DNA from: UBA4844 sp050943255
Lineage (GTDB): Bacteria > Bacillota > Syntrophomonadia > Syntrophomonadales > Syntrophomonadaceae
Assembly: GCA_050943255.1 (NCBI GenBank)
Contig: JBMNOV010000039.1
Location: 1-17,423, forward strand
Direction of reading: 5' to 3'
Length of the DNA: 17,423 nt
A program made the translations under genes and the position numbers. The notes beneath the pieces were generated by a model. That model made no database searches. It saw only the letters and a program-made list of their open reading frames with translations, and was not told where the DNA came from. Shown in pieces: positions 1 through 7,388 of the stretch. How positions within the stretch are numbered: the first letter of the stretch is position 1; every line of letters starts with the position of its first letter.

Positions 1-347
1 ATTCCCTTCTTTAATAATTCAATAATTCAGTTTTATTGCTTCCGATAATGAACATTATGTAAACTAGCAAAAAGATAAGAGTAAACGAGGTTGTAGCTAG
101 TACCCTCTCCTCCTTTATGTGCGGTGAAGTGTAACCAATATTTCTCAATCTGAAGCCAGATAATATTCTTAAACCAAGAAGAATATAGATTTTTTAGATC
201 TTCAAATACTTTAATGCAGCAGAATGGCAGGTCCTATATTGAATGTGATCAAATAATAAAGGACTCCAATTATAACATTATTAACAAAGCTCTGAAAACT
301 AGTATATATGTAGCATAAAACCAGTATGGTATATCCTTCACTCTAGA
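1..347. other. Stretch with no assignable gene, 3' of the hsd locus
   Basis: No gene can be assigned here. On the minus strand one frame stays open from 233 down to a TAA at 33-35 (66 codons). The same frame is open from 335 to 237 and is separated from the first part by a TAG at 234-236. The predicted residues (for example WFKNIIWLQIEKYW) look protein-like, but there is no start codon with a ribosome binding site and I do not recognise the family. A short plus-strand frame at 214-318 has no ribosome binding site either. No terminator for the hsd operon is evident. Confidence 0.4.
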
Positions 348-479
348 TTACGTATTAATCCCTGGCCCATTCCTAAACGAGGAATAAATGTCTAGCATTA
401 GCAGATCCATCAACTTATATCTAAAATCATCGTCTTGAAGTATTTTCCCGTAGAAAGCCTGGTTCTTGTCGTACTCCTA
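348..479 (-). pseudogene. Severed C-terminal tail of hsdR, beyond a nonsense TAG
   Basis: The 829-codon frame stops at a TAG (477-479), but the same frame continues open for about 43 more codons to a TAA at 348-350. It begins EYDKNQAFYGKILQDDDF, which resembles the usual HsdR C-terminal end, where a short acidic helix with an F(F/Y)GK(I/V)L..(D/E)F pattern closes the protein. Homologs often have Gln or another residue where the TAG sits, so a CAG-to-TAG change is a simple explanation. The tail has no start of its own, so it is probably not translated. The family resemblance is from memory and not from a search. Confidence 0.65.
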
Positions 480-2966
480 TATTACTCCCTCTAAAAACTG
501 GGGCTCAAAAGCGAGCTTGAATACGTCATAGGAGTTGACCTTTGCTTTTAATTCAAGATCTTTGTTAGCTTTGAGGTTGAAGCTGATCTGTTCAACGGCT
601 AATCTTTCCGACTCGGAAAAATTGGTGCCGTATTTTTCATTGAGCTTGGCTATGATGTTACTCAAAAGATCGGTTTCAGCTTCGGCCACCTGTCCCCCAC
701 CGGTGACTTTTATATCAACACCAATATTTCCTTCGTCATCAAGGTATATAGAACCTTCGGTTTTCTTTTCCAGTCTATAATACTGCAGGAGTACTTTGTC
801 GGTTATATTGACTCCCCCAGTGCTTTCGATTTCTATTTTCTTGACCAGGAATCTCAGATAAATATTCAAACGGTGCAGATCGGTATCTACAAAAGAGGCT
901 ACCTGGATGATCAAGGTATAAAGGTTCATGAATTTCTGGATCAGGTTTTTAAACTCGATGGTTTCTTCCCTGCTGAAATCGGACATTCTATTAACTGAAT
1001 TATCAACGCAATTGTTCATGATACTGATATCGGTTTTGGAATGCTGGTCTTTATAAAAGATATCGGTAAAGGTCTTTACGTCATCTTTATTAATAACCTG
1101 TTGGTCGTAGATAGTTCTTTCCAAGGTATAGATTTCATTGGGTTCTATATCATTATCCAGGAAGGTAACTCGATAAAATGGTAAAAAGGATTGCCGGATT
1201 TCTTCGGGATCATTAACAAAGTCCAGTATAAAGGTATCCTCTTTCCCTGGACATATTCTGTTTAATCGAGACAAGGTCTGGACTGCTTTGACACCTGACA
1301 GCTTTTTATCTACATACATGGTATGCAGCCTGGGCTGGTCAAAGCCTGTCTGGTACTTATTGGCCACGATCAGTATTCTGGATTCATCTTTATCAAACTC
1401 TGCAGGCAGCTGGGCTTCACTGATCCCGTCATTCATTTTGCTTTCTCTAAATTCTTCAACATCTTCTTTAACCGTACCCGAAAAGGCTACCAGGGTCTTA
1501 AGGTCGTAATATCCTTTAAGCCGTATGTATTCATCAAATGCCAGTTTGTATCTGACCGCATGCAGGCGGGAAGAGGTAACCAGCATGGCTTTGGCAGTTC
1601 CACCGATTTTTTTCATGGTGAAGTTCCTGAAATGCTCAACCATGATTTCGGTTTTTTGAGAGATATTATGGGGATGGAGGCTTACATACCTAGCAATGGA
1701 TTTAGTAGCCTTGCTTTTGTCAAAAGCGGGATCTTCCTCGATCTTTTTATTTAAGTTATAGAACATCTTGTAAGTCATATAATTCTTAAGGACATCCAGT
1801 ATAAAGCCTTCTTCAATAGCTTGTCTCATACTGTAGTTATGAAAAGGATAGTATTTGTTATCGCTGCCCTGGGTACCGAATAATCTTAATGTATCTTTTG
1901 GCTTTATTATTGATAATGTAGCAGAAAGAGCTATTCTTTGATTCTTAACTATAAATCTTGGATATCCTAAAGTTGCAACTCTACAAAAAACAATATCCGT
2001 GCTTTCTAACCTAAAAGCCCTTTCTTGTTTAACGACGGCTTTTAATTCTACTTTTCTGCATGTATCATAATTAATTGTTCCATCTTCATTTATATCTCTT
2101 ATTCCAACATAGGGATAGCCATCATGTTCTGCTAATTTAGGTGCCCTATGATCAGGTTGCGGATCAACTACATCTGCAACATGGCGAATTCTCTTAACTA
2201 CCCAATCCTTGGGTATCATACCCAGCCACTCGACCCCGCTGTCCTTCATCTCCTCAGGCTGCCTTTTTACCATCTGGCCGTCAACAATCTTCACTTTACC
2301 TGTAACCACTTCGGAAATTAGGCTCTTTTTCGCTTCTTCTAATTTCTTAATCAGCAGTTCCTTTTTAGAGATGATGGAATCGAATTGGGCGGTTTTGATG
2401 TCGAGGAAATTGGTGATTTTCTGCTGTTCTCTTAATTCAGGTAAAGCAAAGCAAAAGTTAATGAATGTTGCTTGATATAAATGCTGAATTGTTGAACCGT
2501 TAGAGCTAAGGTCAATATATACCTTGAAAATTATTGATGACAATATATAAAACATATATTTAGTTAAGTACTGTTCATTGGTGCAACGGGTAACAAATAT
2601 CCCACTGTTGAGAATAGCCTTATCTGGACAATCTTTTACAATAGCTAATTTACCTATACTTCCGTCTTTAGTTATAAGTAAATCATTGTTCATTAAATGA
2701 ATTTCAGGTGCTTCCTTATATCTTTTATTAGAAATATGATAGCAGTTAGACCATAGTACTTTGCCATTAATAAAATCTGTACCAGTAACAAGAAATGGAC
2801 CATCATCGGTAAACTCCTCAGCTCTTAACCCTTGCCAGCCAATTCTGCCCTTAACATAAGTATTATATTTAATTTTAGTCAGTTTCCATTCATCTGGTAT
2901 TAAACCAATCCAATCAATACCACTATCCTTCATCTCTTCAGGACTTCTATATTTAATCCCTTTCAT
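477..2966 (-). CDS. HsdS-HsdR chimera (type I restriction-modification, in-frame deletion fusion)
   Basis: Residues 1 to about 357 are a type I specificity subunit. The first target recognition half opens with EEMKDSGIDWIGLIPDEWKL, a helical spacer follows (about 175-235), and a second half opens with a near copy, EEMKDSGVEWLGMIPKDW, which breaks off after SATLSIIKPKD. From about residue 360 the sequence is HsdR helicase: YSMRQAIEEGFILDVLKNY (379-397), motif V TGFDQPRLHTMYVD (540-553), motif VI QTLSRLNR (563-570), then the C-terminal helical region. The HsdR nuclease domain, Walker A and DEAD-box half are absent, so it cannot translocate or cut DNA. Normal S plus R would total roughly 1,400-1,500 residues, so about 2 kb appears deleted. 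Its ATG overlaps the hsdM stop (ATGA). The S half still contains one complete recognition domain. A genuine deletion or an assembly join could both explain it. Confidence 0.85.
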   Translation of the reverse strand: MKGIKYRSPEEMKDSGIDWIGLIPDEWKLTKIKYNTYVKGRIGWQGLRAEEFTDDGPFLVTGTDFINGKVLWSNCYHISNKRYKEAPEIHLMNNDLLITKDGSIGKLAIVKDCPDKAILNSGIFVTRCTNEQYLTKYMFYILSSIIFKVYIDLSSNGSTIQHLYQATFINFCFALPELREQQKITNFLDIKTAQFDSIISKKELLIKKLEEAKKSLISEVVTGKVKIVDGQMVKRQPEEMKDSGVEWLGMIPKDWVVKRIRHVADVVDPQPDHRAPKLAEHDGYPYVGIRDINEDGTINYDTCRKVELKAVVKQERAFRLESTDIVFCRVATLGYPRFIVKNQRIALSATLSIIKPKDTLRLFGTQGSDNKYYPFHNYSMRQAIEEGFILDVLKNYMTYKMFYNLNKKIEEDPAFDKSKATKSIARYVSLHPHNISQKTEIMVEHFRNFTMKKIGGTAKAMLVTSSRLHAVRYKLAFDEYIRLKGYYDLKTLVAFSGTVKEDVEEFRESKMNDGISEAQLPAEFDKDESRILIVANKYQTGFDQPRLHTMYVDKKLSGVKAVQTLSRLNRICPGKEDTFILDFVNDPEEIRQSFLPFYRVTFLDNDIEPNEIYTLERTIYDQQVINKDDVKTFTDIFYKDQHSKTDISIMNNCVDNSVNRMSDFSREETIEFKNLIQKFMNLYTLIIQVASFVDTDLHRLNIYLRFLVKKIEIESTGGVNITDKVLLQYYRLEKKTEGSIYLDDEGNIGVDIKVTGGGQVAEAETDLLSNIIAKLNEKYGTNFSESERLAVEQISFNLKANKDLELKAKVNSYDVFKLAFEPQFLEGVI

Positions 2967-5053
2967 CCCCCGATCACCTTCTTTATCTCGGCCTGGATCT
3001 CTTTTTCCAGCTCTTCGATTTCCAGCATGATCTCAGCAAAGGGGCGTAGTTCTTCATACTTATAGAAATACCTGGTGAATGGGATTTCATAACCGATTTT
3101 GGTTTTACTGTGGTCTATCCAAAACTCTTTAACATGAGGTTTTACTTCCCTTTCCACATAGTCCAAGATATTCTGCCTTTCTTTCTTGATATGCTGGGCT
3201 GTATCAACTTCATAGCTTTCCACATCAATTGATAAAGGAATGGTTTCTGTATCTCTCAAGCTGGGATCGGCTTCTTTTTTCTTGCCCGTGTAACAGTAGT
3301 CAGCGTTTTTATCTCTTTCCGACAGGCCCATCAAAACTGCTTTGAATAGGGAGTTGTTCAGTTTTAAATTATTAAATGCATTTTGCAGCACTTTTGTAAA
3401 CTCATCTCTGTTCTTATAGACCTTGTCACTGATGTTGGCGTTTAAGATGCTTATGATCTGTTCCTGCAGTTCTTTGCCTTTATACTGCTTTTGGAGTTCA
3501 GACAGCTCGTTTTTCTTAATGGTCTGCTTCTGCCGCTTCAGTTCCAGCTCTTCCACCTTGTCCTCATCATAAAGGTTGGCAAAGGCTGATTCAGAATACA
3601 GGTTTTCAATCCTCTCCTGAGATATCAGGAAATTAAGCCTGAGCGGTCTTTCAATAGTTACTTTAAGATATCCGAATTCCTTATTATCAAAGATTTTGCA
3701 GTATTCATTCTCTTTAAAATCTCCGTAGATCCTGGTGATTTCTGCTATATCAGTATCACTGATTTCATTTCGTTTGGAACCCAATGATTTTCTCATCTTA
3801 TGGTAGAAACTGGTGGCATCCACCAGCTGGATCTTACCTTTGCGAATAGGGCCGTTTAGAATGTTTTCATTTTTTCTATTGGTGACAACCCAGATGTAGG
3901 TGGCAATCCCCGTGTTATAGAATAAATCAGTAGGCAAAGCGATGATGCCTTCCAGTAAATCACTTTCAATCAGCCATCTTCTGATTTCCGATTCACCTGA
4001 GCCTGCATCGCCAGTAAACAAGGGAGAACCATTAAAAATGATGGCCATACGAGAGCCTTTTTCATCGTCCTGCATTTTGGAAATCATGTGCTGCAAGAAA
4101 AGCAGTGATCCATCTGAAGTACGGGGGGTACCTGCACCAAAACGACCTTTAAAACCTAACTCCTTGACTTCTCTATCTATGAATTCCTTATCTTTCTTCC
4201 AATCTACCCCAAAGGGAGGATTCATCAGGGCAAACCTCACCTTTTGGTTTCTGTGTCCATCAGCAGTAAAGGAGTTGCCCAAAACAATGTTATTTGCCTT
4301 TTGACCTTTTATTAAAATATCGGATTTACATATGGCATAAGACTGGGGGTTTAATTCCTGCCCGAAAACCTCAATCTGGGCATTGGGATTAAATTTTTTT
4401 ATGTAATTGGTAGCCACCGATAGCATTCCGCCTGTACCGCAGGCAAAATCTCCTACTGTGAATATAATGCCTTCTTCGGTTAATTCTTTCTCCAGGCCAA
4501 CAAAAAGGATGTTGACCATCAGTTCAATAACTTCCCTGGGGGTGTAATGGTCACCAGCCTCGGCATTTTCTGAAAAGCGCCTGATCAGTTCTTCAAAGAT
4601 ATACCCCATCTCCTGATTCTTCACCACATCTGGGTGCAGATCGATTTGGCTGAACTCTTTTATAACCAGGAAGAGCAGGTTGTTATCATCCAGCTTTTTG
4701 ATTTCCTTATCGAAGTCAAAGTTCTCCATGATTTCCCTGATATTAGTCGAATATCCCTGTAGGTAGGTAATAAAGTTGGCTTTTATATTGTCAGGATCAT
4801 CCAACAGATTAATAAAATCAAAGTTTGATTTATTGGAAAAGCCATGGCCGGTAATGCTATTCAAAATCATTTCTATATCGGTTGTCTTGGCCTTCTCAAC
4901 TACCTGCGGTTTAGTATCTTCCAGCAGACAGTCAAAGCGCCTTAAAACAGCCATTGGCAGTATAACATCCCCATACTTATCCGCCTTGTAGGGGCCTCGT
5001 AAAAGCTCGGCGATTTTCCATATAAAATTAACCTTATCCCCAAAACCGTTCAT
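2963..5053 (-). CDS. hsdM: Type I restriction-modification methyltransferase subunit HsdM
   Basis: This protein transfers a methyl group from S-adenosylmethionine to the N6 of adenine, as M2S1 with HsdS or as part of the R2M2S1 complex. An N-terminal helical HsdM domain (about 5-140) is followed by GDHYTPREVIELMV (167-180), the AdoMet-binding motif FACGTGGM (203-210) and the catalytic NPPF (278-281). At 696 residues it is longer than classical HsdM (about 500-530). The extra C-terminal part (about 490-696) is charged and helical and ends with an EIPFTRYFYKYEELRPF pattern, typical of the long HsdM branch as I remember it. The start is fixed by GAGGAGAT about 7 bases before the ATG. It is the first gene of the operon and overlaps the next by 4 bases. 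The sequence looks intact, unlike its partners. Confidence 0.95.
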   Translation of the reverse strand: MNGFGDKVNFIWKIAELLRGPYKADKYGDVILPMAVLRRFDCLLEDTKPQVVEKAKTTDIEMILNSITGHGFSNKSNFDFINLLDDPDNIKANFITYLQGYSTNIREIMENFDFDKEIKKLDDNNLLFLVIKEFSQIDLHPDVVKNQEMGYIFEELIRRFSENAEAGDHYTPREVIELMVNILFVGLEKELTEEGIIFTVGDFACGTGGMLSVATNYIKKFNPNAQIEVFGQELNPQSYAICKSDILIKGQKANNIVLGNSFTADGHRNQKVRFALMNPPFGVDWKKDKEFIDREVKELGFKGRFGAGTPRTSDGSLLFLQHMISKMQDDEKGSRMAIIFNGSPLFTGDAGSGESEIRRWLIESDLLEGIIALPTDLFYNTGIATYIWVVTNRKNENILNGPIRKGKIQLVDATSFYHKMRKSLGSKRNEISDTDIAEITRIYGDFKENEYCKIFDNKEFGYLKVTIERPLRLNFLISQERIENLYSESAFANLYDEDKVEELELKRQKQTIKKNELSELQKQYKGKELQEQIISILNANISDKVYKNRDEFTKVLQNAFNNLKLNNSLFKAVLMGLSERDKNADYCYTGKKKEADPSLRDTETIPLSIDVESYEVDTAQHIKKERQNILDYVEREVKPHVKEFWIDHSKTKIGYEIPFTRYFYKYEELRPFAEIMLEIEELEKEIQAEIKKVIGG

Positions 5054-5385
5054 AACAGTATCTCCTCGAATGTAGTTTTAATATGTATCTTACACTATGC
5101 AAATTTTCGTTTTCTCTTTTTTTCAATTAACCTAATCATGGGTTTGACTCTTTAGTAATTAATAAATAAGCCTTTGTAAGACATAAGCTCGTCGCTGGCG
5201 ACTTCGGCGCAGTAAAATGATTGTCAGAGGCTCAGGTAACAGTTTTTTTCGTCCTAAATAGCGGCAATCCATAGCAATTACTACTAAATTATCTTAACAT
5301 AGACCTCTATCACTGTAAATCAATGGAAGGAAATCAAGTGACAAATTTACTGAACAGTAAAATGTTTCATTTAGGGGGTGCGGAC
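5054..5385. other. Intergenic region with a GC-rich patch; nothing firmly assigned
   Basis: This region lies upstream of hsdM and downstream of the HAD gene terminator. I see no clean promoter for hsdM. A locally GC-rich patch around 5185-5215 contains GTCGCTGGCGAC and neighbouring self-complementary pieces. It sits inside a minus-strand frame (5159-5272, ATG at 5272, 37 codons, Arg-rich C-terminus) that lacks a ribosome binding site. The patch could be the remains of an older gene or a structured RNA. I cannot decide. Confidence 0.35.
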
Positions 5386-5434
5386 AAAAAAATAGGCCAC
5401 CTTAATAATCCAATAAGGAAATGATTAAGATGGC
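5386..5434 (-). terminator. Rho-independent terminator of the HAD phosphatase gene
   Basis: On the minus strand the arm GCCATCTTAAT (5434-5424) pairs with ATTAAGGTGGC (5406-5396), 11 positions with one G-T wobble. The loop is about 17 bases. CTA and a run of seven T (5392-5386) follow. It begins 26 bases past the stop codon at 5460. Confidence 0.8.
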
Positions 5435-5459
5435 ACAAGCGTTCTCCAGGTAATGTTTC

Positions 5460-6125
5460 TTATAAACCGGCAATTTCCCAATGGTTATCAAGGGCATGGG
5501 AAAGGAGCCCGGGATCAGGATTTATAGCAACTGGATTTCCTACAAGTTGCATAAGCTCAATATCAGCCATACTATCCGCAAAACACTTGCTGCTTTGCCA
5601 GTCAACATTTTTGCCGGCAAATGCATTCTGTAACAATGCTACTTTTTTCTTCCCCGTAATGAAAGGAATATCTCCATTATGATCGAAAATGCCATTCTTA
5701 AAAGCCAGCTCGGCAGCAATAACCGTGTCAAAGCCCAGATCTTTGGCCACTATCCGCAATAAATCAGCATAAGCCCCGGAAAGCAGTACACAATGGAAGC
5801 CTTGTTTTTGCGCTATTTCTATCTCATTCATCACCGTAATATTAAATAACTTCTTAATATAAGGATAGGCGTTTTGAAAAAACTCATTTATTTGTGTTCT
5901 GCTCATCCCATTAAAAATCAGATTAAATCTATCAAAGGCCAGGTTTTTAAATTCTTCCCGGCTTATAATCCCCATTTTGTACCTGACTAGTGCCGGTATA
6001 ATATAAAGATAAACTAATATATATCTGAATAGTGATCTTTTCTGCCTGATCCATTCCTTACCCAAACAAGGCAAGGTGTCCTTGGTCAACAGAGTACCAT
6101 CGAAATCAAAAATCGCCAGCTTCAT
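5460..6125 (-). CDS. HAD superfamily subfamily IB phosphatase (SerB-like)
   Basis: This is a cytosolic phosphohydrolase of the haloacid dehalogenase superfamily that should cleave a phosphomonoester through an aspartyl-phosphate intermediate. All four motifs are visible: DFDGT (7-11, nucleophile Asp7 and acid Asp9), the motif II Ser in LLSGAY (Ser116), the basic motif III in TGKKK (157-161), and the metal-binding ADSMAD (183-188). The helical segment between motifs I and II (about 30-90), with a strongly hydrophobic stretch at 33-47, is the C1 cap typical of subfamily IB, which includes phosphoserine phosphatase. The substrate cannot be read from the sequence. The start is supported by GGAGGAAACAAATG. 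The gene is monocistronic, with its own terminator downstream and a candidate promoter upstream. Confidence 0.9.
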   Translation of the reverse strand: MKLAIFDFDGTLLTKDTLPCLGKEWIRQKRSLFRYILVYLYIIPALVRYKMGIISREEFKNLAFDRFNLIFNGMSRTQINEFFQNAYPYIKKLFNITVMNEIEIAQKQGFHCVLLSGAYADLLRIVAKDLGFDTVIAAELAFKNGIFDHNGDIPFITGKKKVALLQNAFAGKNVDWQSSKCFADSMADIELMQLVGNPVAINPDPGLLSHALDNHWEIAGL

Positions 6126-6146
6126 TTGTTTCCTCCACTATTGTGT

Positions 6147-6175
6147 TATATAACTAATTATACATTTATATCCAA
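6147..6175 (-). promoter_or_regulatory. Candidate promoter of the HAD phosphatase gene
   Basis: The minus strand reads TTGGAT (6175-6170), a 17-base spacer, then TATATA (6152-6147), 21 bases before the start codon of the HAD gene. The -10 box is good and the -35 box is only half consensus. The surroundings are very AT-rich, so chance matches are possible. Confidence 0.4.
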
Positions 6176-6477
6176 TTATTCATACACTGAAGTATTATCA
6201 TTTAGAATGGTGTTTTATTTGGCTTGTAAACCCTGCTCCTGATGCAGAGAATATCCTAATAAATACCGGATAATGGTTTATTGGGCGGGCGATTAAAGTA
6301 TTGGATTCTACCGTCACTCATACTCGTATATTGAAGAGATAATACCTCCTATACCTAATGGTAAAGGGCTAGAAAATATTCTCTATACAAAATTATTTCT
6401 CGCAAAACACAACTTTTATAAAATGCAGTAATTTTAAATCAATAATAGAGATTGTTTGGTTAATTTCAGTATTTATC
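6176..6477. other. AT-rich intergenic stretch without a recognisable gene
   Basis: Frames here are short and interrupted on both strands. A few short minus-strand runs, such as the 22 codons ending near 6315, look protein-like, but none has a start signal or a family I know. The stretch lies directly 3' of a truncated gene start (6478-6594), so it may be decayed coding DNA. Confidence 0.35.
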
Positions 6478-6594
6478 TCAAGGAGTTATTTTTTGTATTT
6501 GCCAAAAAACTAATGTTATAGCTAGGGTTTTTCTCCTACTTTGTGTAAGATTAAATTCAATTATGGTATCTCCATATTCGAAAGATAACTGCAT
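6478..6594 (-). pseudogene. 5' remnant of a YgjP-like (M48/DUF45) metallopeptidase gene
   Basis: A strong ribosome binding site (AAGGAG, 6 bases before the ATG at 6594) opens a 38-residue frame beginning MQLSFEYGDTIIEFN and continuing SRRKTLAI. This matches my recollection of the N-terminus of YgjP/DUF45 zinc-dependent hydrolases, where R(S/T)(K/R)RKT(L/I)xI is followed by a P-x-G-x-V-x-V-xx-P strand and, much later, an HExxH motif. Here the frame ends within about a dozen residues (VFWQIQKITP, then TGA) and no HExxH follows. A complete member would be about 230 residues, so only the first ~26 codons survive. Translation signals remain intact, so a short peptide may still be made. Confidence 0.55.
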
Positions 6595-6729
6595 AGTATT
6601 CTCCTTAATGAATTACTTAATAATGCATTAGAGATTGAAAGACATCACTTTGTGAGCACTTTAAACTAGCTTGTTGCTCTTTTATTATTTTCAATTAGCA
6701 AATAATAGTCGCTATCAAAATTATATCCA

Positions 6730-6869
6730 CTAATTAAAGGTTTGCATAATGGCTTTTGCAACTGCAAGAGTCATGATACTATCATCTGTCACCTGGCAAT
6801 CTTTCGTAAATAGTACGAAGTCTTTATCTCTATGATTATTAAATTCAAATCGGGAACCAACTATAGTCC
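6730..6869 (-). pseudogene. N-terminal remnant of an ADP-ribosylglycohydrolase (DraG family) gene
   Basis: The minus strand encodes TIVGSRFEFNNHR followed by KDFVLFTKDCQVTDDS and IMTLAVAKAIMQTF, then a stop. In ADP-ribosylglycohydrolases of this type the N-terminus reads roughly GAIIGDIVGSRFE, then FTDDCxxTDDSVMT, where the TDDS residues help bind the di-magnesium centre. Only about 45 of some 250-300 residues remain, and the C-terminal metal ligands are absent. The usual MxGAIxGD start is replaced. The open frame runs upstream to an ATG at 6987, through unrelated residues and without a good ribosome binding site. It is a broken gene, probably cut at both ends. Confidence 0.7.
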
Positions 6870-6999
6870 TAAGGTCTGAATTGACGTGTATCCACACCCG
6901 CATGATGAAAGACATATAGCAGGTAACGACCTCAGGAAGTTCCAACAAGAACATCCGTACCTGTGCAGGCCGGAGTGCTGTTATCATCCTAAAGGTCAG

Positions 7000-7356
7000 T
7001 TATTCGATACCAAGCGCAGCTTTCCAATCAGTTTCCTTAAAGCCTACCAAAACAAAATCGTCACTGACAAGAATCGGACGCTTCACAAGCATACCGTCTG
7101 TTGCTAACAGGCTATACTGTTCATCCTCGCTCATGGCCGGGAGCTTGTCCTTCAACTTCAGTTCCTTATACAGCATTCCGCTGGTATTGAAAAATTTCTT
7201 CAGTGGCAGACCGCTCTTTTTATGCCAATCCTTCAATTCCTCGATTGTTGGATTGTTTTCCTTGATATGCCTTTCTTCAAAGGCTACGCTGTTTGACTCC
7301 AGCCACTTCTTAGCCTTCTGGCAGCTAGTGCATTTCGGGTAACATACAAATATCAT
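7000..7356 (-). CDS. ArsC/Spx-family thiol protein (YffB-like arsenate reductase-related)
   Basis: This is a small cytosolic thioredoxin-fold protein of the arsenate reductase/Spx family. A CTSC motif at 9-12 follows the first strand (MIFVCYPKC). The middle helical region carries IEELKDWHKKSGLPLKKFFNTSG (about 38-60), and the family-typical KRP plus a strand is at 92-97 (VKRPILV). At 118 residues it has the normal full length. Members with CxxC include Spx-type transcription regulators and uncharacterised reductases. It lacks the clear signs of a true ArsC, and no ars genes are nearby, so I would not assign arsenate resistance. GGAGG about 6 bases before the ATG fixes the start. A perfect palindrome lies just upstream. 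Its 3' side abuts the broken ADP-ribosylglycohydrolase fragment. Confidence 0.9.
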   Translation of the reverse strand: MIFVCYPKCTSCQKAKKWLESNSVAFEERHIKENNPTIEELKDWHKKSGLPLKKFFNTSGMLYKELKLKDKLPAMSEDEQYSLLATDGMLVKRPILVSDDFVLVGFKETDWKAALGIE

Positions 7357-7373
7357 AATGTGCCTCCATTTTC

Positions 7374-7388
7374 TATTGTATTACAATA
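7374..7388. promoter_or_regulatory. Perfect 15-bp palindrome upstream of the ArsC/Spx-like gene
   Basis: TATTGTA at 7374-7380 and TACAATA at 7382-7388 are perfect inverted copies around one central base. The palindrome lies 18-32 bases upstream of the start codon of the minus-strand gene, where an operator overlapping the promoter or leader is expected. TTGTA-N-TACAA symmetry fits a dimeric winged-helix regulator such as a MarR-type protein, but the regulator is not identifiable here. Confidence 0.5.

Noticed and set aside
477..479. TAG in hsdR as a recoded (pyrrolysine) codon.
   Set aside because: modA and the GGDEF gene here end with TAG as a normal stop, and no recoding signal or pyl genes are visible. 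A nonsense mutation in an already broken gene is simpler.
1323..1754. A 143-codon plus-strand open frame opposite hsdR.
   Set aside because: It lies entirely antisense to clear HsdR helicase sequence, has no ribosome binding site and resembles no family. It is a shadow frame.
5381..5434. Sequence resembling the end of an insertion sequence (GTGCGGAC followed by an A tract and a repeat).
   Set aside because: The minus strand gives an 11-position stem followed by seven T, 26 bases after the HAD gene stop. It is better explained as a terminator, and there is no transposase.
7000..7356. Naming the ArsC/Spx-like gene as an arsenate reductase.
   Set aside because: The CxxC pattern also fits Spx-type regulators and uncharacterised reductases, and there are no arsenic resistance genes nearby.
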